From positions 1 to 38,644 of the IMG/VR virus record IMGVR_UViG_3300025645_000024: 38,644 nucleotides of DNA, one strand, 5' to 3'. Both the position numbers and the translations under genes were made by a program. Numbering within the stretch: the first letter of the stretch is position 1; the number at the start of each line of letters is the position of its first letter. The stretch comes from a virus. Shown one piece after another: positions 24,675 to 31,380 of this stretch. Under the pieces are notes generated by a model. The model made no database searches, was not told the origin of the DNA, and saw nothing but the letters and a program-made list of their open reading frames with translations.

Positions 24675-24866
24675 ATGTCTAAACCTCACATAGTGAAAAA
24701 AGCGGGTAAATGGTGGCGGTTCTTCGACCGTAAGCACTACGTAGATTTTGTAGAATTTGCGAGAGTGAGTACACTACACCCGGAGCGAAAAACCGAAACG
24801 GTACTAGACCCGGTTTGCTTAACGCCTTCTTATTTTAGAATGCCACATTACCGACCTAGCCACTGA
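24675..24866 (+). CDS. Small basic hypothetical protein, first gene of rightward operon
   Basis: 63 residues, basic and aromatic (KKAGKWWRFFDRKHYVDF near residues 8-25). An AAGGG ribosome site lies ahead. As the first gene after a strong early promoter it may be a host-takeover protein, but no family is recognised. Confidence 0.65.
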   Translation: MSKPHIVKKAGKWWRFFDRKHYVDFVEFARVSTLHPERKTETVLDPVCLTPSYFRMPHYRPSH

Positions 24867-24876
24867 GGACCACAGC

Positions 24877-25017
24877 ATGAACGACGGCACGGGCTTAGCC
24901 CTATTTCTAACTGTAGTAGTGGGGGGGTTGTTATTAGCGATACTGTACCGCCCGAAAAACGAACAACGTAAAACACTCCGCCGCACCGGTGACTCTACCC
25001 TAAGGAAAAGAAGATGA
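24877..25017 (+). CDS. Small one-TM membrane protein
   Basis: 46 residues. One hydrophobic segment (about 6-24) is followed by a very basic tail (KTLRRTGDSTLRKRR), which predicts an outside N-terminus and a cytoplasmic C-terminus. GAGGA ribosome site. The stop overlaps the next start as ATGA. Confidence 0.6.
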   Translation: MNDGTGLALFLTVVVGGLLLAILYRPKNEQRKTLRRTGDSTLRKRR

Positions 25018-25379
25018 TAGACGACGCGAAAAAAGCACTAGCAGGCCTTGAAGTAATGACGGCTATACTTGAGATTGTCAACGCCCGCCGACCTGACTTA
25101 ATAGAGCAAGCGGCCGAGAAAGTTCTAGGCGTTAAGACCGACATAGGCGACGCAGAGTTCAACGCCATTTTAGACAAACGCGCCGAGGCTATAACCCACT
25201 TCGACAAATACCCTGACCGTGTAACGGAGAACGCGCTGGCCGGAGTTCAGGCCGCCTTCGTCATTTCTGAGAAGCGGGTAGCTGACTTAGAGAGCGAGCT
25301 GCGCCGTATAAAAAGATACGCAGAACACGGGGCGGAACGTTTAGAAATAGTACAATGTTGTGACGCGGTGCTAAAGTAA
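25014..25379 (+). CDS. Hypothetical helical protein
   Basis: 121 residues, all-helical by composition, with a C-terminal coiled coil (about 85-110) and two cysteines near the end. An AAGGAAAAG ribosome site lies inside the previous gene. No family recognised. It sits among early genes before the primase-helicase. Confidence 0.65.
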   Translation: MIDDAKKALAGLEVMTAILEIVNARRPDLIEQAAEKVLGVKTDIGDAEFNAILDKRAEAITHFDKYPDRVTENALAGVQAAFVISEKRVADLESELRRIKRYAEHGAERLEIVQCCDAVLK

Positions 25380-25471
25380 TGAAAGTTCTACTAGTAGGCT
25401 GCCCACTTGACGGGCAACGTGTAGGTGCGACGCATATCGCCACCGCACGGGAGATACTAAGCCATGAATAA
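25379..25471 (+). CDS. Very small hypothetical protein
   Basis: 30 residues (MKVLLVGCPLDG start). Its ATG overlaps the previous stop as TAATG, and its last eight bases overlap the next ATG. There is no strong ribosome site, so expression would rely on coupling. It may serve mainly as a translational bridge. Confidence 0.45.
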   Translation: MKVLLVGCPLDGQRVGATHIATAREILSHE

Positions 25472-25652
25472 CGAAGATCCACTACTAAAAACCGCAGAGG
25501 TACAAGCGCTGTTAAACGTAGGCCGCGACTCCGTGCTGAAGCTTATCGAAGACGGCAAACTAAGAGCGACTAAGCTCGGCCCTAAAACAATAAGAATATT
25601 TAAAAGTAGCGTTGACGCGCTCATAGAAGAAGGCATAACAAATGATAAATAA
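25464..25652 (+). CDS. Small MerR/excisionase-type helix-turn-helix protein
   Basis: 62 residues matching the HTH_17 layout: LKTAEVQALLNVGRDSVLKL (residues 8-27) as a winged-helix start, then IEDGKLRATKLGPKTIRIF and a C-terminal helix. Such proteins bind DNA as excisionases or small regulators. No integrase is present, so a regulator or origin-binding role next to the primase is more likely. It overlaps the primase gene by 11 bases. Confidence 0.8.
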   Translation: MNNEDPLLKTAEVQALLNVGRDSVLKLIEDGKLRATKLGPKTIRIFKSSVDALIEEGITNDK

Positions 25653-28074
25653 CTTAGCCGTACAACTACGCGCGGCCGGGTTAGGTGTTTTCCCTTGTAG
25701 TGCGAACAAAGCCCCGGCAGTACCGAAGGGCGTAGCATGGCAACAAATAGCCCTAGGCGATCCGCAGAGTATTAACTGGCCTAGCGGTCTGGTCGGTTTA
25801 CCGATCCCCGCCGGCGTGGCTGTTATCGATCTCGATACATACAAAGGCGTAACCCGTGAACACGTAGAAGCCGCAATAGGGGCGACCCTCCAATGGGACG
25901 CAGCACTGATACAGACCACGCAAAACGGCGGCCAGCATTATGCGTTCCGCACCACATGGCCCGTCATTCAGGGCACTAACATAAAAGTAGAAGGCTTCGA
26001 CACAAGGGTGGCCGGTAAAGGCTATATTTGTTCTGGTGACGGCTACACTTCTGTAGGTTTTGGCCCTTATGCCCTGGCGCACCCTTCCGGGTTGCCTGCA
26101 CTACCTGACGCTTGCCGGGCCGTATTGGAGCATAAACCGGCCGCCCCTACTGAACGGGCAGTACTCCCTGAAGGCGACAAAGACGTAGAAACTATACGCC
26201 AAGCGCTGCAACATTTAGACCCGGGCTGTAGCCGTACGGAATGGCTTCGCGTTGGTCTGGCACTACGCCACCAATTCCACGACGACGAGGCGACAGGCCT
26301 CAGTCTGTTCGACGCTTGGAGTAGCGGACAGCTATCAGGCAAAGACGCACCCGAAAACTACAGCGCCGAAACGATGGATCAACAGTGGGGCAGTTTTAAA
26401 GCGGAAGGCGGCGTGACTATTGCGACGTTATTCTACTCGGCCATATCGGCAGGCTGGACACCACCGGCAGGCGTTGACACCTCGGCAGCATTCGGCGGGA
26501 CCGCAGCATTCGGCGGGACCGCAGCAACGGCGGATCAATTCGATCAACTTGTCGACGACATAACCGAGAACGGCGGCAACCCAAAAAGCACAAACACCCT
26601 GATCACGGCCATACAGGCGGTACAGTGTAACGAGCTTCAGCGGGGGATCTTGCTGGCGACACTTCACCGCGAACTTAAAGAAAACGGCCTGTTAACTAAG
26701 GACGTTAGAAAACTGCTAGAAGGTAAGAAGCCGCCACGCCCACAAGGCGAGTACGGCCAAAACCACACCGAAAACGCTACCGTATTTATAGACACGCACT
26801 ACCCTAACGGGACGATCTGCCGTAGTCAGCAAGTATGGTACGTGTTCAACGGTCAAGCATGGGAAGCGAAAGACGACAGCGACATAAAACACGCCGTAGC
26901 GATCGCACTGGCCCCAAGTATGCCGCAGCACGCCACCGTGTCGGGTACGTACTCAATGATGGAAGCACTAGCGGGCAACCCTGGGAAGAAGATCGGCGAC
27001 ACACCGAAAGGCATAGTGTTAACCCAAAACGGGGCGCTCGACCTGAACACCGGCCGACTAACCGGACACCATAAAGATTATTTTACTACTAACATTTTGC
27101 CGTATAACTATAACATTCAAGCGCGGAGCACTACCTGGGGCGTTTTTCTTGATCAGGTCTTTGAAGGAGACGAAGAACGTATCGAATTACTACAGGAATG
27201 GTTCGGGTACATGATGTCGACTAGCTACGATTATCAAAAAGTTATGCTATTGCTAGGCCCTAAGCGTTGTGGTAAAGGCACGCTCGGGCAGATATTGAAG
27301 TTATTAGTAGGCCGCCAAAACTACAGCGGCGGCACACTGACAAGCTTCGCGGACGACGCCTTCATTGAAAGCCTACAGACAAAGACCGTTATGTTTGTCG
27401 GTGACGCGGCGAAAAACATACCGCGCGGCGTGGTTGACTATGTGACCGAACGCATAAAAGGTATCAGCGGGTGCGACGACCAGACGTTCCGCCGTAAATA
27501 TAAGTCTACGCTGTCCGAGCAGATACCGACACGCATAACGATAGCAAGCAACCACGTCCCACGCCTTTTCGACGACTCGGGTGCACTGGCTTCGCGTTTA
27601 CTCGTTATGCCTATGAACGTGTCCTGGTACGGCCGCGAAGATCCTACACTGTTCGGCCGCTTGGCTAAGGACATAGAGGGGATCGCTATTTGGGCGCTGC
27701 AAGGGTTGGCCCGTTTAAACCAGAACGGCCGCTTTACCATACCGGCAGCAAGTCAAGCCGAAACGGATTACATTAGCGAAGCATATAGCCCGCTTCGAAT
27801 GTTCTTAGACTCTGCGTGTATCATGGGCGGCGCCGACTTCGTAAGCGCCCAAGACGTATACGCAACGTATAAAGCGTGGGCCGTGCTAAACCAAGAGGAT
27901 CACATACTGCCGCGCCGCACATTTATCGGCTCATTTAAAGACGTAACGCGGGGCACGGGGATCTCCTACGGACCGCACAGAGTAAACGGCGGGTCGCCGG
28001 TGCGAGGATTTAAAGGCGTAATTCTGCGCGAGCTCGGCCAAGGCGGCAGCATACCCCTAACGGCTGTAAAATAA
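25642..28074 (+). CDS. Primase-polymerase/SF3 (D5-like) helicase fusion
   Basis: 810 residues. The N-terminal AEP-type bifunctional primase/polymerase domain shows VIDLDTYKG (D63, D65) and GGQHYAF (H99). A PriCT-2-like helical part follows (about 190-270). A low-complexity linker contains the GGTAAF duplication. The C-terminal SF3 helicase has Walker A GPKRCGKGT (539-547), Walker B VMFVGDA (D588) and an IASNHVPR motif near 634. It would prime and unwind DNA at the phage origin just upstream. It lies with an HTH protein before it and a DEDDh exonuclease after it. Confidence 0.94.
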   Translation: MINNLAVQLRAAGLGVFPCSANKAPAVPKGVAWQQIALGDPQSINWPSGLVGLPIPAGVAVIDLDTYKGVTREHVEAAIGATLQWDAALIQTTQNGGQHYAFRTTWPVIQGTNIKVEGFDTRVAGKGYICSGDGYTSVGFGPYALAHPSGLPALPDACRAVLEHKPAAPTERAVLPEGDKDVETIRQALQHLDPGCSRTEWLRVGLALRHQFHDDEATGLSLFDAWSSGQLSGKDAPENYSAETMDQQWGSFKAEGGVTIATLFYSAISAGWTPPAGVDTSAAFGGTAAFGGTAATADQFDQLVDDITENGGNPKSTNTLITAIQAVQCNELQRGILLATLHRELKENGLLTKDVRKLLEGKKPPRPQGEYGQNHTENATVFIDTHYPNGTICRSQQVWYVFNGQAWEAKDDSDIKHAVAIALAPSMPQHATVSGTYSMMEALAGNPGKKIGDTPKGIVLTQNGALDLNTGRLTGHHKDYFTTNILPYNYNIQARSTTWGVFLDQVFEGDEERIELLQEWFGYMMSTSYDYQKVMLLLGPKRCGKGTLGQILKLLVGRQNYSGGTLTSFADDAFIESLQTKTVMFVGDAAKNIPRGVVDYVTERIKGISGCDDQTFRRKYKSTLSEQIPTRITIASNHVPRLFDDSGALASRLLVMPMNVSWYGREDPTLFGRLAKDIEGIAIWALQGLARLNQNGRFTIPAASQAETDYISEAYSPLRMFLDSACIMGGADFVSAQDVYATYKAWAVLNQEDHILPRRTFIGSFKDVTRGTGISYGPHRVNGGSPVRGFKGVILRELGQGGSIPLTAVK
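26488..26523 (+). repeat. 18-bp tandem duplication in the primase-helicase linker
   Basis: Two perfect 18-base copies (26488-26505 and 26506-26523) encode a repeated AFGGTA unit between the primase and helicase halves. In-frame and probably neutral for folding. Confidence 0.9.
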
Positions 28075-28099
28075 TTTAACCACTGATAAGGAAGTAAGC

Positions 28100-28261
28100 A
28101 TGAAAATAGTAATGAAGTTTAGCAAATCGACTAAAGGTACTCACGTCTACGCGGACAGTTCCGACGAAGCCCCGGTACCGTCAATTTACATCAAACGAGG
28201 CGCGCTACCTAAAACACCCCCGCCGACAATCACACTAACGATAGAGGTAGAAAGCACATGA
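28100..28261 (+). CDS. Small conserved-looking hypothetical protein
   Basis: 53 residues (MKIVMKFSKSTKGTHVY start, PSIYIKRGALPKTPPP middle), beta-rich, Pro-rich toward the end. A CTGATAAGGAAG ribosome site precedes the ATG. The stop overlaps the next start as ATGA. I have the impression of similar small phage proteins but cannot name a family. Confidence 0.7.
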   Translation: MKIVMKFSKSTKGTHVYADSSDEAPVPSIYIKRGALPKTPPPTITLTIEVEST

Positions 28262-28842
28262 TAGGTGTTAAGTACGGGAAATGTGGGTGCGACCTTTGCT
28301 CGCCCGCCAGCACCACAAGCAAGCATGTAATGATTGACGTAGAGTCGTTAGGCAATAATAACGACTCTCAACTACTAAGTATCGGCGCTTGTCTATTTGA
28401 CGGCAAAGGGGCCATATTGCGGACGTTCTACCGGGTCATTGACCTAGAAGAAAACACGCACGTAAAAGCCACACCGTCGACGCTGGCGTTTTGGGTCGAC
28501 CAAGGGCCGGGCCTGCTTGAGCTATTGAACGACCGGGACCGTAAACCCGAGTTTGAAGTACTCTACGACCTTGCCGCGTGGATCTCCGAAATAGGTAACA
28601 CCGTCGAGCTATGGGCTAACGGGGGTAAGTTCGACATTAGCACCCTAGAAAGTCTATACAAGTCTTACGACTCGCCTATACCGTGGGAATATAACGCCGA
28701 CCGCTGTATGCGTACGCTAAGATTTTTCGCCGGTAAGCTCGACATAGATTACGAAGGCAGACCACACCACGCACTAGACGACGCAGTCTGGCAAGCTAAA
28801 TACGTCGCGGCAGCATGTGAACGCCTAGGGCTAACGCTATGA
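28258..28842 (+). CDS. DnaQ-like DEDDh 3'-5' exonuclease
   Basis: 194 residues. Exo I MIDVESLG (D27, E29), Exo II GGKFDISTLE (D126) and Exo III HHALDDAVWQ (H170, D175) form a full DEDDh site. The layout fits the Rv2179c/T4 DexA-like exonuclease group. An unusual N-terminal CGCDLCS cluster (C9, C11, C14) might bind metal or may not belong if translation starts later. It could degrade host DNA or RNA or serve in replication. Confidence 0.9.
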   Translation: MIGVKYGKCGCDLCSPASTTSKHVMIDVESLGNNNDSQLLSIGACLFDGKGAILRTFYRVIDLEENTHVKATPSTLAFWVDQGPGLLELLNDRDRKPEFEVLYDLAAWISEIGNTVELWANGGKFDISTLESLYKSYDSPIPWEYNADRCMRTLRFFAGKLDIDYEGRPHHALDDAVWQAKYVAAACERLGLTL

Positions 28843-29060
28843 CCGTCGGCCAGAGTAAAAAACAATCACTAGCTGAAGCCCTGCTTAACATACTGATCGG
28901 GTATACTATAGCTATACTGGCACAGTTTTTAATTTTCCCACTCTTCGGCATTAACCCGCCGCTAGTGGATAACTTACTAATAGGCGCGTGTTTTACCGTC
29001 GTGTCATTGGTCCGTAGTTACGTTATAAGACGTGTATTTAATAAATGGAGTAAATCATGA
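28839..29060 (+). CDS. Small two-TM membrane protein (DUF7220-like)
   Basis: 73 residues. Two hydrophobic segments (about 13-35 and 44-60) lie on either side of FGINPPLVDNL, with a basic C-terminus (RSYVIRRVFNKW). This matches a small phage membrane family often labelled DUF7220. Function unknown. It overlaps both neighbours by four bases (ATGA). Confidence 0.75.
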   Translation: MTVGQSKKQSLAEALLNILIGYTIAILAQFLIFPLFGINPPLVDNLLIGACFTVVSLVRSYVIRRVFNKWSKS

Positions 29061-29179
29061 AAAAGAAATTTCTTAGCATGTGTATAACCGCGATCCTTTA
29101 CCCGGGCACACAGCCACGATGGGAGCGCGACCTAGACGACAAAATATTCCAGTTGTATTGGACGTCACCGAAAAACTAA
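29057..29179 (+). CDS. Small hypothetical protein
   Basis: 40 residues with a basic start and a charged, aromatic C-terminus (WERDLDDKIFQLYW). A GGAG ribosome site lies nine bases upstream and its start overlaps the previous stop. No family recognised. Confidence 0.55.
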   Translation: MKKKFLSMCITAILYPGTQPRWERDLDDKIFQLYWTSPKN

Positions 29180-29193
29180 CCGAGGGCCGCACT

Positions 29194-29358
29194 ATGAGCA
29201 CAGAACACGAAGCGATCAGATATGGCGACGAGTACCAGTGCCCTAAGTGCGGCAAAACTTGGGAAGTGAACGACCCGGAGCCGCCGCCATGTTTAACCGC
29301 TACCGACCACCTTAGGGATATACGGGAAAAATTGCACGATGCAAAACGATCTAAATAA
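29194..29358 (+). CDS. Small zinc-ribbon-like protein
   Basis: 54 residues from the ATG at 29194, which has GAGGG upstream. A longer reading from 29080 would run through the neighbouring gene and is rejected. CPKCGKTW (residues 16-23) plus a later Cys suggest half a zinc ribbon. The C-terminus is a charged helix. It may bind nucleic acid or polymerase. Confidence 0.65.
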   Translation: MSTEHEAIRYGDEYQCPKCGKTWEVNDPEPPPCLTATDHLRDIREKLHDAKRSK

Positions 29359-29653
29359 ATATTTTTCATTAAAGGACCAGATCGCCACCCTAGAAGCTGA
29401 GATCAAAAGGCTAGAAGGAAGGGTGCGAGCTGAGCAAAAAGCGAAAAGCAAATGGAAGAGCAAGTACGAAGCTGTTAAGCCTGAAGCTAAGAGCCGTAGA
29501 CTAGCCAAAAATCAAAAAGCCTACGATATGATAGCCCAACGAGAAGCCGGCGAAATAGGCACCAGTCTGGCGGATATAGGGCGAGAATGTGGCGTTAATT
29601 ACGGTACTCTTAAGCACATGGCCTACGAGTACCGCCAGCTTATACGTAATTAA
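29339..29653 (+). CDS. Coiled-coil and helix-turn-helix protein, last of rightward operon
   Basis: 104 residues. Residues about 8-45 form a Lys/Glu/Arg coiled coil, and residues about 75-100 form an HTH-like end (SLADIGRECGVNYGTLKHMA). Likely a dimeric DNA-binding protein. Its last 14 bases overlap the convergent gene at 29640, and no terminator separates the two operons. Confidence 0.7.
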   Translation: MQNDLNKYFSLKDQIATLEAEIKRLEGRVRAEQKAKSKWKSKYEAVKPEAKSRRLAKNQKAYDMIAQREAGEIGTSLADIGRECGVNYGTLKHMAYEYRQLIRN

Positions 29654-30257
29654 AACCGTTTAACTTATAGAACACCGCTGAAGCACTCGGAGCACCCACC
29701 ACCCCCGCAGCCAGTAGCGCCGCACTCGGTACAGTATGCAATAGATCCGCGTCCGCTACGCCCGTCGTAGGGTCTAACGGATCGCCACCTACAGAACTCT
29801 GCGCCCACCTATTACGGATCAAAGTCCCCGCAGTAAAGAACACCGGCGAAACATCAAAGAAAATATTAATAGTACTGTTATTAGCTATACGACGGTTAAC
29901 CGAAGCGCCAAGCCCGAACCAGTTCGCCCCGCCGTCTAATGACGCTTGAGCTTGGAAGAACGCCTCAACGTCCCCCGGGTTACTGGCTTTAGCTACTTGA
30001 AACGTTTGTTTAACCATCATAGGCCCGGTTTTATTAACCGTTACTTCGCCGTTAGCTGCGACAGTCAAGATCCCGTCAGGGTCCGTTCCTCCCGCGCCTA
30101 GAGTGACATTAGTCAGAACATCGAGAGCCGGCCCGGGTTGGGTAGCTAGCTCCGAATACCTCGCGGCTTCTACGTAGTACGGCTCTTGCCCCGGCACTAC
30201 CCCGCCCGTAGCTATTAATATTTGTTCTAAAAGTTCGTTACGTGTTGGCTTACTCAT
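29640..30257 (-). CDS. Virion-like protein outside the structural operon
   Basis: 205 residues. An N-terminal TRNELLEQILIATGG segment, a Gly-rich beta middle (GANWFGLGASVNRRIANNS near 110-128) and an aromatic C-terminus are typical of phage decoration or fibre proteins. It follows a 36-residue gene with a related N-terminal motif (TAATG overlap) and has its own promoter. Its place next to early genes suggests a late-acquired virion ornament. Confidence 0.65.
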   Translation of the reverse strand: MSKPTRNELLEQILIATGGVVPGQEPYYVEAARYSELATQPGPALDVLTNVTLGAGGTDPDGILTVAANGEVTVNKTGPMMVKQTFQVAKASNPGDVEAFFQAQASLDGGANWFGLGASVNRRIANNSTINIFFDVSPVFFTAGTLIRNRWAQSSVGGDPLDPTTGVADADLLHTVPSAALLAAGVVGAPSASAVFYKLNGFNYV

Positions 30258-30367
30258 TATAGCGCCCCTAGCCAGTCGGCTAACAGTTGGTTACGGTTGT
30301 GCGGGTCGGTTACTGTACCGCCCACGGCCAGGACTATGTCCGCTAGTATTTCGTTTTCTGTTCGCAT
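30257..30367 (-). CDS. Tiny protein with a structural-protein-like motif
   Basis: 36 residues with a very good ribosome site (GGAGGG) and an ATG at 30367. The stop overlaps the start of the virion-like gene. Both contain a (R)NxLL-type helix motif, NRNQLLADWLGAL here and TRNELLEQILIATGG there, suggesting partner or paralogous anchor peptides. Confidence 0.7.
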   Translation of the reverse strand: MRTENEILADIVLAVGGTVTDPHNRNQLLADWLGAL

Positions 30368-30395
30368 GTCAAACCCTCCATAGGTCCCCGCTACA

Positions 30396-30424
30396 AGTAT
30401 ACACCCATAAAAAAGCCCCTGCAA
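30396..30424 (-). promoter_or_regulatory. Sigma70-type promoter for the virion-like pair
   Basis: On the minus strand TTGCAG (30424-30419), a 17-base spacer and TATACT (30401-30396), about 30 bases before the ATG at 30367. The -35 lies inside the terminator hairpin, so the two signals are superimposed. Confidence 0.7.
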
Positions 30425-30432
30425 AGAGGGGC
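30409..30432 (-). terminator. Rho-independent terminator of the leftward accessory operon
   Basis: Minus-strand GCCCCT, a six-base loop and AGGGGC, followed by six T residues (30414-30409). It lies eight bases after the zinc-ribbon gene and ends the operon that starts at 35529. Confidence 0.9.
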
Positions 30433-30439
30433 GTTTAAA

Positions 30440-30631
30440 TTACACTTTTGAGCCGCACCGGCAACAGCGCCAGCCGCCGAAACTGACGGACGAGAGTAGC
30501 CATACAGGCAGCCAGATCCCCGCCGTAAGTATTGATAGTATTAAGTGTAAAATGTGGTTAGGTCCCGGACGTTCGGCCATAACCTTTTCTTTACAGTGTT
30601 TGCATAGTTTACTAGTCTTTTGAGTCGCCAT
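30440..30631 (-). CDS. Zinc-ribbon membrane protein
   Basis: 63 residues. CKHC (residues 10-13) and CCRCG (56-60) flank a hydrophobic segment (about 26-47, LHLILSILTAGIWLPVWLL). A single metal site formed around a membrane hairpin, as in LITAF-like proteins, is one reading. It overlaps the upstream gene by 20 bases and is the last gene before the terminator. Function unknown. Confidence 0.7.
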   Translation of the reverse strand: MATQKTSKLCKHCKEKVMAERPGPNHILHLILSILTAGIWLPVWLLSSVSFGGWRCCRCGSKV

Positions 30632-30899
30632 TGTGACCCCCTTCGGTGTGGGTTAGTTTAGTAACCCCGTCGCATTCTTTGATCTGTTCAACAATGAGCG
30701 CCACGGCGTTAAGCGTTTTTAATGTACGTTTAAAATTCTTCTCGTCTACGTCGTGAAGGATCGCCGCCGTTGCCAGCGGGCGGTCTTTGCACAGGTAGTA
30801 TTTAAGCGCGGCGATTTTGCCGGGAGACTTGATCGACGTAAGACTGATCAGCAAGTCGATCCGGCGTTCCGACTCTAGGCCGGGGCATAAGACGTTCAT
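30612..30899 (-). CDS. PapB/KorA-like small DNA-binding regulator
   Basis: 95 residues. Residues 13-72 follow the PapB/FocB pattern: a hydrophobic start (LLISLTSIKS), ALKYYLC, an HTH core around ATAAILHDVDEKNFKRTLKTLN, then a final helix. KorA/TrfB-type regulators share the same shape. It likely binds DNA as an oligomer to control this operon. The match is by pattern only. The ATG overlaps the previous stop as TAATG. Confidence 0.6.
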   Translation of the reverse strand: MNVLCPGLESERRIDLLISLTSIKSPGKIAALKYYLCKDRPLATAAILHDVDEKNFKRTLKTLNAVALIVEQIKECDGVTKLTHTEGGHNGDSKD

Positions 30900-31204
30900 T
30901 AGCCGCGCACCAAGTCAAGGGCGGCGGCTTTGTGTACTTCTTGGGCTGCCTGTGCGTGCTTATCGCCAGCGACCAAGCCCTGAGCGATTACGAGTAGGTT
31001 AGCGTCGCGTACGGCCTTCCGCATAACGTCCCGGCGTAACTGGATCAATGTCCCGAAGTAGTGCTGGACAAGAGGGCCGGAGACGCCCGCCTCGGCGGCT
31101 ACCGCGCTGCGGGTCATGTGCGCATAGTGCGTGCGTTCTGCCACAGCAAGGGCGGCGGCTAAAATCTCGTTTTTTCTTACGGCTATATCATTGTTGCGTT
31201 TCAT
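30899..31204 (-). CDS. Short TetR-like HTH protein
   Basis: 101 residues from the ATG at 31204, chosen over a TTG at 31231 because AAGG lies nine bases upstream and the ATG overlaps the previous stop as ATGA. Residues about 8-60 follow the TetR N-terminal domain (RKNEILAAALAVAER, then MTRSAVAAEAGVSGPLVQHYFGT). The usual ligand-binding domain of about 130 residues is replaced by about 40 helical residues. Confidence 0.75.
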   Translation of the reverse strand: MKRNNDIAVRKNEILAAALAVAERTHYAHMTRSAVAAEAGVSGPLVQHYFGTLIQLRRDVMRKAVRDANLLVIAQGLVAGDKHAQAAQEVHKAAALDLVRG

Positions 31205-31380
31205 AATGCGAACCTTATGTGAGAGAGGCAAAGCCCCTTATAAATTATAGTTTTATTTGTGCGTTTAATAGGTAGTGCAGGGATCAATTTCTCCGCAGCT
31301 TCCAACGTGTCGACGTGCATAGGCGAGCTAGGCCCCGTCGGCTGTTTAGTGTCATTATCGAACGGTGTGGCGTATATCAT
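31201..31380 (-). CDS. Small hypothetical protein between methyltransferase and regulator
   Basis: 59 residues, with ATGA overlaps to both neighbours, so part of a coupled chain. It has no cysteine cluster and no membrane segment. The C-terminal half is basic (KRTNKTIIYKG). A TATAAT hexamer on the minus strand lies inside it but has no clear -35. No family recognised. Confidence 0.65.
   Translation of the reverse strand: MIYATPFDNDTKQPTGPSSPMHVDTLEAAEKLIPALPIKRTNKTIIYKGLCLSHIRFAL

Noticed and set aside
29080-29193. Upstream extension of the zinc-ribbon gene
   Set aside because: It overlaps the 40-residue gene in another frame and starts with a non-ATG codon, while ATG at 29194 has a ribosome site.
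30612-31204. Toxin-antitoxin pair
   Set aside because: Both small proteins look like DNA-binding regulators and neither has a toxin fold I recognise.
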